Source: Deltaproteobacteria bacterium GWB2_55_19
GTDB lineage: Bacteria; Desulfobacterota; GWC2-55-46
Direction of reading: 5' to 3'
Assembly (NCBI GenBank): GCA_001797465.1
Contig: MGPQ01000005.1
Coordinates: 1-64,000, forward strand
Length of the DNA: 64,000 nt
Shown in pieces: positions 8,875 to 16,347 of the stretch (position 1 is its first letter; each line of letters starts with the position of its first letter). The notes beneath the pieces are model-generated. The model saw nothing but the letters and a program-made list of their open reading frames with translations, searched no databases and was not told the origin of the DNA. Both the position numbers and the translations under genes were made by a program.

Positions 8875-9777
8875 ATGGAACGCAGACAACTTATAATCGG
8901 CTACCTGCTTTCAGCGGTCTCGGCCCTCACATTTTCCATAAAGGGTATCTTCGCAAAACTCCTCTACGGCCTCGGCGTCGACCCGGTCACGCTCCTTGCC
9001 CTCAGGTTCGCCATAGCCATACCGCTCTTCTGGCTCGCTGTGTTCTTCTTCCCCTCAGGCAAGGTAAACGCGAAAGACATACTCATACTCGTACTTAGCG
9101 GACTCCTCGGCCTGTATGCCGCGGCGCTCGCGGACTTCTACGGCCTTGTCTACATAGACGCGTCCCTGGAGAGGGTCATCCTCTACACCTATCCGGCGAT
9201 AGTAGTCGTCTGGGCGAGGATATTCCTGAAAGAGAGGCTCGGGAGGACGAAGCTCGTCTCCATGGCGCTCACCTACGCGGGGCTCGTGCTGGTGATGAAG
9301 TTGTACGGAGGCGTGCCGAGGGCCGGGCTCATAGGCGGTGGGCTTGTCTTGTTTTCAGCCGTGATATATTCGCTCAGCTACATCCTGACTGAGGTCTTGA
9401 GCAGGAGGGTATCCGGCGTAAAGATCGCGGCTTATACTACGACCTCCGCGGGGTTTGCCTTCCTTGCGACATGGCGCGGAAAGACCGTGCCAGAGGGGAT
9501 AGAGGCGTGGTCGCTCCTCGTACTCATCGCCACGATTTCGACGTTCGTCCCTGTCCTGACGCTCGCCCTCGGCATAAAGAGGATAGGAGCGACAAGGAGC
9601 GCAATCGTCAGCTTCCTTGGGCCGGTGTCTACGGCGGTACTCGCCTACCTCATCCTCGGAGAGACGATGGACCTCGTCCAGATAGCAGGCATGATACTCA
9701 TATTCGCGGGCGTCCTCGCCATCTCGCTTGAGAAGACGCCGAAACGATTGAAGATCGAGCCGCAGACGCGGAGTTGA
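8875..9777 (+). CDS. EamA/DMT-superfamily transporter
   Basis: This 300-residue inner-membrane protein has about ten hydrophobic helices in two EamA repeats. It begins with LLSAVSALTFSIKGIFAKLLY and ends the second repeat with AYLILGETMDLVQIAGMILIFAGVLA, the usual LGE motif near the C terminus. DMT carriers export or import small metabolites; the substrate cannot be read from the sequence. The ATG gives the usual N terminus just before helix 1. The gene stands alone, followed by the second copy of the dispersed repeat. Confidence 0.9.
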   Translation: MERRQLIIGYLLSAVSALTFSIKGIFAKLLYGLGVDPVTLLALRFAIAIPLFWLAVFFFPSGKVNAKDILILVLSGLLGLYAAALADFYGLVYIDASLERVILYTYPAIVVVWARIFLKERLGRTKLVSMALTYAGLVLVMKLYGGVPRAGLIGGGLVLFSAVIYSLSYILTEVLSRRVSGVKIAAYTTTSAGFAFLATWRGKTVPEGIEAWSLLVLIATISTFVPVLTLALGIKRIGATRSAIVSFLGPVSTAVLAYLILGETMDLVQIAGMILIFAGVLAISLEKTPKRLKIEPQTRS

Positions 9778-10126
9778 AGGGCTGAAGCGCAAAATATGTT
9801 GGGGGGGGATGTTTTTGCCTAAAGCCCTTTTGCGCGCTCCGCGCGCTTTCGGCGATGGCTCCGAGCGCTTTCTTCCTCTCCCACCCGCTCGCGCGCCCCT
9901 TAGAGCGCACGCGTCTAATCTCCTCGGCGCGCTCGCCTCTTCCTCCCTTAGGCGCTCTCCGCCATGCGCCCGTGTGTTTGTAGAGACAGAACAAAAACAA
10001 ACTTCTTTTTTGTTTTTCAGAAATCCAGGCATGGGGTGAGCGACCCTAAGGGAGGAAGCTGAATCGCGAAGCGCGAGCGTCCGGGGAAGTAAAAAGGCCG
10101 CGCCAGCGGCCCTAAGAGGCGAAGAC
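9778..10126. other. 349-base spacer with the inverted repeat copy
   Basis: This lies between the DMT transporter and the first bacteriohemerythrin. Most of it is repeat copy B. The remainder (10021-10126) is low-complexity GC-rich sequence with CGCGAAGCGCGAGCG and GGCCGCGCCAGCGGCC palindromes. No gene is seen. Confidence 0.6.
9809..9998 (-). repeat. Dispersed intergenic repeat, copy B (inverted)
   Basis: Read on the minus strand this matches copy A at 2495-2690 almost base for base, with small indels. The boundaries are the ATGTTTTTGCCTAAAGCC block at one end and TAGAGACAGAACAAAAAC at the other. The two copies are 7 kb apart in opposite orientation. Confidence 0.8.
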
Positions 10127-10549
10127 TCAGCCCTTCCCTTTGCGTTCGCTCTCGGCACTGGCGAGGAATTTCCCGAGCTCCTTATCTATGCCGCCAATAT
10201 GGTTTATGAGCCAGTCGACGACCTGTCTCTGGACCTTTATGACGAGGCCGGTCGTCATATTTTCCCCGCATTCGGCGCTGAGTTTCGATATATCATCGAT
10301 GAAGCGGGTATGCTCAACAAGGTGCGAGACCATCTGGGGGTAGTTGAACTTGCCCATGGCCTGTTCCTCGGCCTCGAAGTGGACTACTATGTAGTCGTCG
10401 AGGAACTGAAAGAGCCTTATTACCTCTTCCTTGCCCCTGCCGACGTTCATAGCCTCAAGGAGGTTGTTTATGCGCCTGAAAAGCTCCTTATGCTGGGTAT
10501 CCTGCCACAGTAGCCCTGTTGAAAGGCTGTTGGACCATTCTATCGCCAT
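10127..10549 (-). CDS. Bacteriohemerythrin
   Basis: This is a 140-residue four-helix O2-binding protein with a non-haem di-iron centre, used in the cytosol for O2 storage, delivery or sensing. The family ligands are visible: His in WQDTQHKEL, His and Glu in HFEAEEQAM, His in HLVEHTRF and the final HIGGIDKEL. The start MAIEWSNSL is chosen over an ATG 33 bases upstream because family members begin with xIxWxxxL and GGAG lies upstream of it. A paralogue follows about 100 bases upstream on the same strand, so the pair may be co-expressed. Confidence 0.92.
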   Translation of the reverse strand: MAIEWSNSLSTGLLWQDTQHKELFRRINNLLEAMNVGRGKEEVIRLFQFLDDYIVVHFEAEEQAMGKFNYPQMVSHLVEHTRFIDDISKLSAECGENMTTGLVIKVQRQVVDWLINHIGGIDKELGKFLASAESERKGKG

Positions 10550-10654
10550 ATGAATGAAATCTCCGGGGACACGGTTTTGCAAGACTGGAAAGGACTTATA
10601 GGTCGCGGGGGCTTTTGATGTATCCGGCGCTCTATTTTCAATGATTTGAAGGGG

Positions 10655-11134
10655 TCAGGAGAGAGTTTTCGTTGAATCCGTGCGGACCTGCGCAAGGTCT
10701 TCGGGCCGGGCCGGTTCTGTGACGCCTTTTTTCTCGATCCGGAGGATATATTCGCCGAGTACCTTGTCTATGCCGCCGATGTGGTTTATGAGCCAGTCCA
10801 CAACGAGCCTCTGTACCTTGATTACCGTGCTGGTCGTGATGTTGTTGCCCCTGCACTCGTCCCTTATCTGCTCGACGTCCTGCTGGAACCTCCGGTGCTC
10901 GGCCATGTGGAAGGCGCCTCCGGGGAAGTTATACTTCTTCATCGCCTCGTCCTCGGCGCTGAAGTGGATGACGAAGTATTCGTCAAGGAACTTGAAGATG
11001 CGTCCGACCTCGTCCCTGCCGAGCCCTACGTTCATGGCGTCGATAAGGGCGCTTATCCTCTTGAAAAGCTCCTTATGCTGGGTGTCCTGCCACTCAAGCC
11101 CCGTGGCAAGGCTTTTGCTCCATTCAATCGACAT
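10655..11134 (-). CDS. Bacteriohemerythrin (paralogue)
   Basis: This 159-residue hemerythrin has the same ligand order as its neighbour: WQDTQHKELF, HFSAEDEAM, HMAEHRRF and HIGGIDKVLGEY. It is longer by a charged C-terminal tail (about residues 138-159). It begins MSIEWSKSLATGLEWQD. The high identity in the first 45 residues suggests a local duplication. As in the family, it should bind O2 at a di-iron site in the cytosol. Confidence 0.93.
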   Translation of the reverse strand: MSIEWSKSLATGLEWQDTQHKELFKRISALIDAMNVGLGRDEVGRIFKFLDEYFVIHFSAEDEAMKKYNFPGGAFHMAEHRRFQQDVEQIRDECRGNNITTSTVIKVQRLVVDWLINHIGGIDKVLGEYILRIEKKGVTEPARPEDLAQVRTDSTKTLS

Positions 11135-11342
11135 GAAACCTCACGTTTTTGGGAAAATCGGGGGACCGTAGTATGGGAATATTATAAACCATTTGAAGAA
11201 GGAAAGAAATGCAAATAAGAAACCGAAAGGCAGGTTAAGGGCAGTTTAAGGTCATGCCCGGGACCATCTTGGACATCCATCACTGCAGTGCGCAATCCTC
11301 GGGACCATGAACCTTGTCATAATCATCCCTCCTTTCTGAGAG

Positions 11343-12182
11343 CTAATCGCCCTCATCGTGGGCGTCTAACGGACAGCTCTCGCCCCCGTTAAACAGAGAA
11401 AGCTGTTCCGGCGTAAGCGTCTTTTTTATATCCTCAATGGCCCTTATGTAAAGGAACGAGAGGTCAGCCTTTTTTGTAGCAATTTCAACCAGTTTTACCT
11501 TGACTCTATCAAGGTTTATAATGGCCGCGTCGAGCGTTTCGCGTAACTCTATCCGGGCGACCTCTATATCCGCGCCTGAGCGCGCCGCTTTTTTCCTTAA
11601 GTCCGCGTTTATCTCCCTCGCCTTTGCCGTCTGGACCGCGTCCAGGCCGACAGCCTTGAGCTTAATATACATTTTACCATAATTCGCGCCTTCCATCACT
11701 CCCATTTCATGCGCTTCGCACCCATCATTGAAATTGCCGTCCTTGCAACCGTGATCCTTAACAGCGCATGGAGCGGCGTCCTTATCACGGCCATGGCGGG
11801 CGTGTTCATGGACGCGCCCGCGCTCCGGCATGGCGATTGGCATAGGCTCAAGCGTTACATCAATTTTCTGAATGCTCCCGCTGGAGTCGACGTCGAGGGC
11901 GACTTTATCTCCCGCCTTAAACTCCATTATCCCCTTAATGAGGTCCGCGGTCCCTGATATCGGCTCTCCGTTCAGCCCTATGATAAGGTCGTCGGGGTCC
12001 ACCCCAGCCAGATCAGCCGGCCCTCCCGGGACTACCTCTGAGACGAGCACGGCCCCGCCCCTCTCGGGATCCTCTATGACGACCCCGAGCCAGGGCCTCT
12101 CGGATAGCTCCGCGAATGATGTCCCGGTTATGAAGAAGAACGAAAGAAAGGCGCTTAAAGCAACTGCCTTCAACTGTCTCAT
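11343..12182 (-). CDS. Periplasmic PDZ protein with CpxP/Spy-like domain and metal-rich linker
   Basis: This 279-residue exported protein has a signal peptide (about 1-24, ending TSFAE). A PDZ domain covers about 28-110 (PWLGVVIEDPERGGAVLVSE, DLIIGLNGEPI). A linker around 118-160 is rich in His and Cys (HEHARHGRDKDAAPC, CKDGNFNDGCEAHEMG). The C-terminal helical domain resembles the CpxP/Spy/heavy-metal-resistance family (LRKKAARSGADIEVARIELR, then LTPEQLSLF). CpxP-type proteins act as periplasmic chaperones or metal sensors, so a role in metal or envelope stress is likely. There is no protease domain with the PDZ, so it is not a DegP-type protease. The fusion is unusual. Confidence 0.8.
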   Translation of the reverse strand: MRQLKAVALSAFLSFFFITGTSFAELSERPWLGVVIEDPERGGAVLVSEVVPGGPADLAGVDPDDLIIGLNGEPISGTADLIKGIMEFKAGDKVALDVDSSGSIQKIDVTLEPMPIAMPERGRVHEHARHGRDKDAAPCAVKDHGCKDGNFNDGCEAHEMGVMEGANYGKMYIKLKAVGLDAVQTAKAREINADLRKKAARSGADIEVARIELRETLDAAIINLDRVKVKLVEIATKKADLSFLYIRAIEDIKKTLTPEQLSLFNGGESCPLDAHDEGD

Positions 12183-12286
12183 CCCTGCCTCCTGCGCGTT
12201 TTGGGAACAGGAAAAAACACTGCTTCAAGCGAAATGCGGTCCGATACTGCCTGATCCAGAAATGCTATTTTTAGGCGCCTCAAAGA

Positions 12287-13462
12287 TCAGGCCGGCATGA
12301 ACCTGGACTCCAACCACCTTCTTAAGACCTTCCAGGGTTTTGATTTCACCTTGTTATAGGCCCAGTTGTAGAAGGAATCCACCGCCTCTTCGCCCCTTAT
12401 GACGTTGTAGTAGCGTTGCATTATCTCGTGGTCTTTCTCGATTATGCTGTACCAGAGCCTTGGGTGGTTATAGACGAGGTCCGAGAGTTTTTCCGCGGCG
12501 CGGAACTCGGCGTAGACCTCTTTTTCAAGCCATTCCTTGTAGGCAGAGAGGTCGGCGTCCCCGGCCTTAAGGGCGGTGTCGATTGCGACTGAAGCGGCCT
12601 TCGCGGTCCTTATCGCGTAATAGATGCCTTCCCCGAGGAACGGGTCGACGAGGTGGCCGGTGTCCCCGGCGAGTATCACCCTCCCCCTTACGGGGGTCGC
12701 CGCGCCGGAGTAGAAAACAGGGACGGTCCAGCCGTCCCTGTGGTCTATCTTGAGGCCTTTAAGCGTTTCATGGGTCGAGACGAACTCGTTGAAATAGTCC
12801 TTGACCCTTCCGCCCACCTTGGCGGCGTCCCCTGCTATGCCGACGGAGAGACAATCTTTTTTGGGAAATATCCAGCCGTAGCCGAAGGGGATGGAGCCGA
12901 AGTCTATGAAGAGCCTGTTCTGGACTGTCTTGCCGGCAGGGCCATATGGGACCTCCGCTGTAATCGAAATGGCCGCTTCCTTGGGGTCAAGGCCGAAGTA
13001 TTCCCTGCCGACGACGCCGGAGGCGCCGTCTGAGCCTATGAGGAACTTCGCCCTGAACTCCTGGCCGCCGTCGCAGAAGACCGTTACAAAGCCGCCTCCT
13101 TCTGCGACGCCCCTTATCCTCAACCCCTCGATGACCTCGGCCCCGGCCTCCTTCGCCTTATTGAGCAGGTGGTTGTCGAAGACGTCCCGCATGACGTTAT
13201 ACCCTACGGGGCGGTCGGAGAGGATGTCCATGGCGCGGCCCGTCTTGTAGGTGAAGGTAGCGCCGAAGGCGGTCTCCTCGAGGGTCTCCTTTATGTCGAA
13301 GTCGAGGATGCGCTCGATCTTCGTCGATATGCAACCGCCGCAGGACTTGTACCTCGGGAACCTTGCCTTGTCTATGCCGAGGACCTTCCAGCCTTTTGTC
13401 GCGAGAGTGTATGCGGCGGTAGAGCCAGCGGGGCCGAGCCCGGCGATTATCGCGTCATACAT
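12287..13462 (-). CDS. Geranylgeranyl-reductase-family FAD oxidoreductase
   Basis: This 391-residue flavoprotein has the N-terminal dinucleotide motif IIAGLGPAGSTAAY and the Cys-containing signature FPRYKSCGGCIS that follows it. The second FAD motif is GRVILAGDTGHLVDPFLGEG (about 264-283). The family reduces isoprenoid double bonds, as in geranylgeranyl lipids, menaquinone side chains or chlorophyll. Which substrate is used here cannot be told. It starts six bases after the stop of the upstream ferritin-like gene, so the two are coupled. Membrane association through the lipid substrate is likely. Confidence 0.88.
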   Translation of the reverse strand: MYDAIIAGLGPAGSTAAYTLATKGWKVLGIDKARFPRYKSCGGCISTKIERILDFDIKETLEETAFGATFTYKTGRAMDILSDRPVGYNVMRDVFDNHLLNKAKEAGAEVIEGLRIRGVAEGGGFVTVFCDGGQEFRAKFLIGSDGASGVVGREYFGLDPKEAAISITAEVPYGPAGKTVQNRLFIDFGSIPFGYGWIFPKKDCLSVGIAGDAAKVGGRVKDYFNEFVSTHETLKGLKIDHRDGWTVPVFYSGAATPVRGRVILAGDTGHLVDPFLGEGIYYAIRTAKAASVAIDTALKAGDADLSAYKEWLEKEVYAEFRAAEKLSDLVYNHPRLWYSIIEKDHEIMQRYYNVIRGEEAVDSFYNWAYNKVKSKPWKVLRRWLESRFMPA

Positions 13463-13468
13463 GCTCCC

Positions 13469-14002
13469 CTACTCCCTCTCCTTCTCGACGCTATACTCCA
13501 TGTCCCCGCACCAGAAGCCGGTCTTGCCGAGCGACTCGGCCTCCCAGCGGAGTATCTTCAGGTGCCCCTTCTCCATCTCGAGGAAGTTCGTGAGGACTAC
13601 CTTCTCAACAGGCGTCTTCGCCTCTTTCAGGAGCCTGGAGTAGAAATCCACCGCGCTTTCCTCGTTTTCAATTGCAATCGCCACGGCGTTTACGTCGGTC
13701 TGGTTCTTCTCGAGCCTCTTTATGAGGTCGTTCTCGCCCTGGAATATCGGCAGGCCCTTCTGCGAGGCGACCCCTTCCCTCAACGCCTCCTCGTAGCCTA
13801 TCCAGCCCATGCCGTTCTTTACCGAATCGGCTATCCTGGAGATGACCCTTATGTGGTCGAGCTCCTCCTTGGCGAGGTGGCTGAAGATGTTCTTGCCCTT
13901 GTCGTCGCCGACCATTATCGCGGCGGTATTGTAGAAGAAGTACCCGGATATCTCGGTCTTGTAGGCGATTGAGAGCTGATCGACGATATTGTGGTCCGGC
14001 AT
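13469..14002 (-). CDS. Ferritin-like di-iron protein (rubrerythrin-type fold)
   Basis: This 177-residue helical protein has the two ExxH-type iron motifs of the ferritin-like superfamily: KTEISGYFFY with EELDHIRV, and ENEESAVDFY with EMEKGHLKIL. It lacks the C-terminal rubredoxin CxxC pair of true rubrerythrins. It could detoxify peroxide or handle iron. I prefer the second ATG (14002) because GGAGG is only two bases from the first (14005). It lies in an apparent operon between the zinc-ribbon peptide and the geranylgeranyl-reductase-type gene. Confidence 0.85.
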   Translation of the reverse strand: MPDHNIVDQLSIAYKTEISGYFFYNTAAIMVGDDKGKNIFSHLAKEELDHIRVISRIADSVKNGMGWIGYEEALREGVASQKGLPIFQGENDLIKRLEKNQTDVNAVAIAIENEESAVDFYSRLLKEAKTPVEKVVLTNFLEMEKGHLKILRWEAESLGKTGFWCGDMEYSVEKERE

Positions 14003-14030
14003 CATATCCTCCGAAGGGATTGTATTTGCG

Positions 14031-14201
14031 CTATCTCCTGCCTGAGTCGGTCCTGCCCGCCTTGTCTATCTCGTGCTTCTTCTCGACCGCCTCGCCCCTT
14101 ATCTTGTCCTCGCAGGCGTGGCATATCGTGAGCTCTGAAGGCTTTCCGCATATCGAGCAGACAACGTGCTTTTTTTCTTCCTTCTTTTCCTTCTCTTCCA
14201 T
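14031..14201 (-). CDS. Small zinc-ribbon-like protein, 56 residues
   Basis: This short frame starts MEEKEKKEEKKHVVC and contains two CxxC pairs, CSICGK (15-20) and CHACED (27-32), spaced as in a zinc ribbon. A charged tail (HEIDKAGRTDSGRR) follows. GGGGGTAT precedes the ATG. It lies 28 bases upstream of the ferritin-like gene on the same strand, so the two are likely co-transcribed. It is cytosolic. Function is unknown; small zinc ribbons often bind nucleic acid or other proteins. Confidence 0.75.
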   Translation of the reverse strand: MEEKEKKEEKKHVVCSICGKPSELTICHACEDKIRGEAVEKKHEIDKAGRTDSGRR

Positions 14202-14318
14202 GGATATACCCCCTTGGAACTTTCATTTTGCCGCACGCAGTGAAAATATCACAGACGCCGGAATTTTACAATAATCGGATTGGAGGTAATATAGGACAAA
14301 AACGGATTTTTCTCAATC

Positions 14319-15509
14319 TCAAAAGCGCGGCCCTGACGAAAGGTATTTGCCCATGTCCCTGAAGGAAAAACCGCTCAGCTCCGGCCTCTCTATCCCCTTG
14401 TGCTGTATGAGCACCTTGAAGGTCTCCCCGGCGCCGCCCGGGTTTATGAGGAGGCCAATAGACCTGTTCAGCGCGATGTCTTCAAAGGCCAAGGGCCCCT
14501 CGCCCGAGATCTCTTTGAGCTCCCCGGCTATTCCCAGCCCCAGGAGGAAGTTCTTCTGTGTCGTAAAGCCGGTGAGTCTAAGCCCCTCTTCCTCGCCTGT
14601 CTCCTTAAGCGCCGTAAAGTCCGCGTGCGTGGTTATGTCTTGAGCGCCGATATTAACGAACGGGTTGTCGTTGACCGTATGCCTGTGATGGCATATTAGC
14701 GACCCGCACCTGCCGGACTGATACAGCTCTTTGCCCGGAAGCCCGTAATCGATGGTAAAAACAAAACCCTTGTCAAGTAAGCGCGCCACCTTCCTTATCC
14801 AGTCTATCGCCGCGAGGTTGACCTCGGCCTTCTGACCCGCTTCGAGGCGTATGCCGAACCTGTCCATGTACCAGGAGAGCATTCCGGTTGATGGCTCGCC
14901 TGGGACCTCCTTGAACGAATCCCCGTCGAGCGCTACGTAGAGCTCTTTGATGCCTCCGTCCCCTGTCCCAATGACCCGGTGCACTGGAAAGGAGTCTATG
15001 AGCTCGTTTGACAGGATACAGCCGCTGACGGGAGAAGCTATTTCATCGAGGGAGCGGTGCCAGGAGGAGCCCGGCGGAAGTGGTTCAGAAGTGTCAGGGT
15101 TAAGCTCCACGAGCTTTAAGTCGAGGGCGTCAGCGAACCCGCGGTAGAGCTCGTCCGCGGCCTTCCTTATGCCTTTCGAGAGTAGCCCCCTGCCGGCGCC
15201 CGCCTCGATGAGCGTAAAACTCTCAGGCGAGCCGAGCGCAATCCACATCTCGTTCAACTCTTTTGCGATGAGCTTCGCGAATACCGGGCTTATGTCCACG
15301 TTGGTAACGTAGTCCCCGGCCTCGCCCCACCTTGCTCGCCCTGCCGTGTAATACCCCTCGCCATCCATGTAGAGCGCGAGCCGCATGAACTCCGCGAAGG
15401 TGATGGCGCCCTTTTCACGGACCTTCCTCCGTATCTCTTTCAAGGGGCCGCTGGAAGAAGCCCTGCCGGCAAGTCGACCATCCGCCGGCAGGGCGCTTCC
15501 ATCAAGCAT
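14319..15509 (-). CDS. MidA-family SAM-dependent methyltransferase (DUF185)
   Basis: This 396-residue protein belongs to the family of mitochondrial NDUFAF7/MidA, which methylates an arginine of a complex I subunit in eukaryotes; bacterial roles are poorly defined. The SAM-binding loop is LIEAGAGRGLLSKGI, preceded by the typical GEAGDYVTNVDISPVF and followed by LVELNP. The C-terminal half has the family block FTIDYGLPGKELY. The annotated ATG overlaps the end of the rubredoxin-like gene by eight bases (ATGCTTGA), so translation is coupled. The first 20 residues look dispensable, so a later start is possible. Confidence 0.88.
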   Translation of the reverse strand: MLDGSALPADGRLAGRASSSGPLKEIRRKVREKGAITFAEFMRLALYMDGEGYYTAGRARWGEAGDYVTNVDISPVFAKLIAKELNEMWIALGSPESFTLIEAGAGRGLLSKGIRKAADELYRGFADALDLKLVELNPDTSEPLPPGSSWHRSLDEIASPVSGCILSNELIDSFPVHRVIGTGDGGIKELYVALDGDSFKEVPGEPSTGMLSWYMDRFGIRLEAGQKAEVNLAAIDWIRKVARLLDKGFVFTIDYGLPGKELYQSGRCGSLICHHRHTVNDNPFVNIGAQDITTHADFTALKETGEEEGLRLTGFTTQKNFLLGLGIAGELKEISGEGPLAFEDIALNRSIGLLINPGGAGETFKVLIQHKGIERPELSGFSFRDMGKYLSSGPRF

Positions 15510-15621
15510 TCAGCACCTCGACGAACGCCTCGCTCGGAGCGAGGCAGAGCGGACAGGTATCAGGCGCATGCTCGCCCTCGTGTATGTATCCGCACTCTAT
15601 ACAGCGCCACTTCTTCTTCAT
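15502..15621 (-). CDS. Rubredoxin-like iron/zinc protein, 39 residues
   Basis: This tiny protein (MKKKWRCIECGYIHEG...) carries two CxxC motifs, CIEC (7-10) and CPLC (near 24-27), in the spacing of the rubredoxin domain found at the ends of rubrerythrins (APDTCPLCLAPSEAFVEV). It should bind one iron and carry single electrons in the cytosol. A longer frame exists upstream, but homology begins at this ATG. It overlaps midA by eight bases and lies 50 bases after the bacterioferritin-like gene, so it could be that protein's electron donor. That pairing is inference. Confidence 0.85.
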   Translation of the reverse strand: MKKKWRCIECGYIHEGEHAPDTCPLCLAPSEAFVEVLNA

Positions 15622-15671
15622 ATTACTTTTCAAGGCCTTTCGACGGATTTTTGAACCGGAACCGTATAAGG

Positions 15672-16109
15672 CTACTTCCTTATCCCGAGGGTCGTCTCCC
15701 ACACGTCGGCATGCCCCTCTTCCTGCTGGAGTATCTCCTCGAGCATAAGCCTTGTCGTCGAGTCGCCGAGGTCTGCGGCGAGCTTTATGTGGCCGCGGTA
15801 GCGCTCTATGGCCTCGTTTTCAGCCTCGAGGTCGTTTCCTATCATGGCGCGGAGGTCTCCGCCCCTCTTGACATTGGAGGCCTTCTGTACGGGCGTGCCT
15901 CCGAGGTAGACGATACGCTCGGCGAGCGCCTCTGCGTGCTTCATCTCGTCCATCGCGGTCTTCTTGAATATCTCTATGACCGCCGGGGACTCGATCCCCT
16001 CTGCCTCGTAGTGGTGCCCCATGTACTGGAGTATCGCGGCAAGCTCAAAAGACCTGTCCGTATTCAGCGCGTCTACTATCTTTTTCTTTGCGTCTTCGCT
16101 CAATGGCAT
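15672..16109 (-). CDS. Bacterioferritin-like iron-storage/DPS-type protein
   Basis: This 145-residue four-helix protein has paired di-iron motifs: ELAAILQYMGHHYEAEG, TAMDEMKHAEALAERI, NDLEAENEAIERYRGH and EEILQQEEGHADV. It should oxidise and store iron or protect against peroxide in the cytosol. The second ATG is chosen because GGAGGTGG directly precedes the first. It stands at the head of a minus-strand run with rubredoxin and midA. The methionine that binds haem in classical bacterioferritin is not obvious, so haem content is uncertain. Confidence 0.88.
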   Translation of the reverse strand: MPLSEDAKKKIVDALNTDRSFELAAILQYMGHHYEAEGIESPAVIEIFKKTAMDEMKHAEALAERIVYLGGTPVQKASNVKRGGDLRAMIGNDLEAENEAIERYRGHIKLAADLGDSTTRLMLEEILQQEEGHADVWETTLGIRK

Positions 16110-16347
16110 CATCCACCTCCGGTTTTTGGATTCGTTATGTACGCGCTAAGGCGCCAGAAAATATTCGACATTCTAACCGCTTCAACCCTTACATTCAATA
16201 CAAATTTGCCCTTCTGCAGGGACAAAACACTGTTATTATATCCTAAAAACAAAAGGTTGTCATGGGCGCCGTTGGGGCCCGTCAGGCCCGGGCCCCTTAA
16301 AATACGATATACTCTATCCGCTCCAAATAAAACGCCCGGAGGGCCGG

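Noticed and set aside
11252-11326. 24-codon frame after the PDZ-CpxP gene with AAAGGAGG before it
   Set aside because: It is too short, and no hydrophobic or metal pattern supports it; the ribosome-like site alone is not enough.
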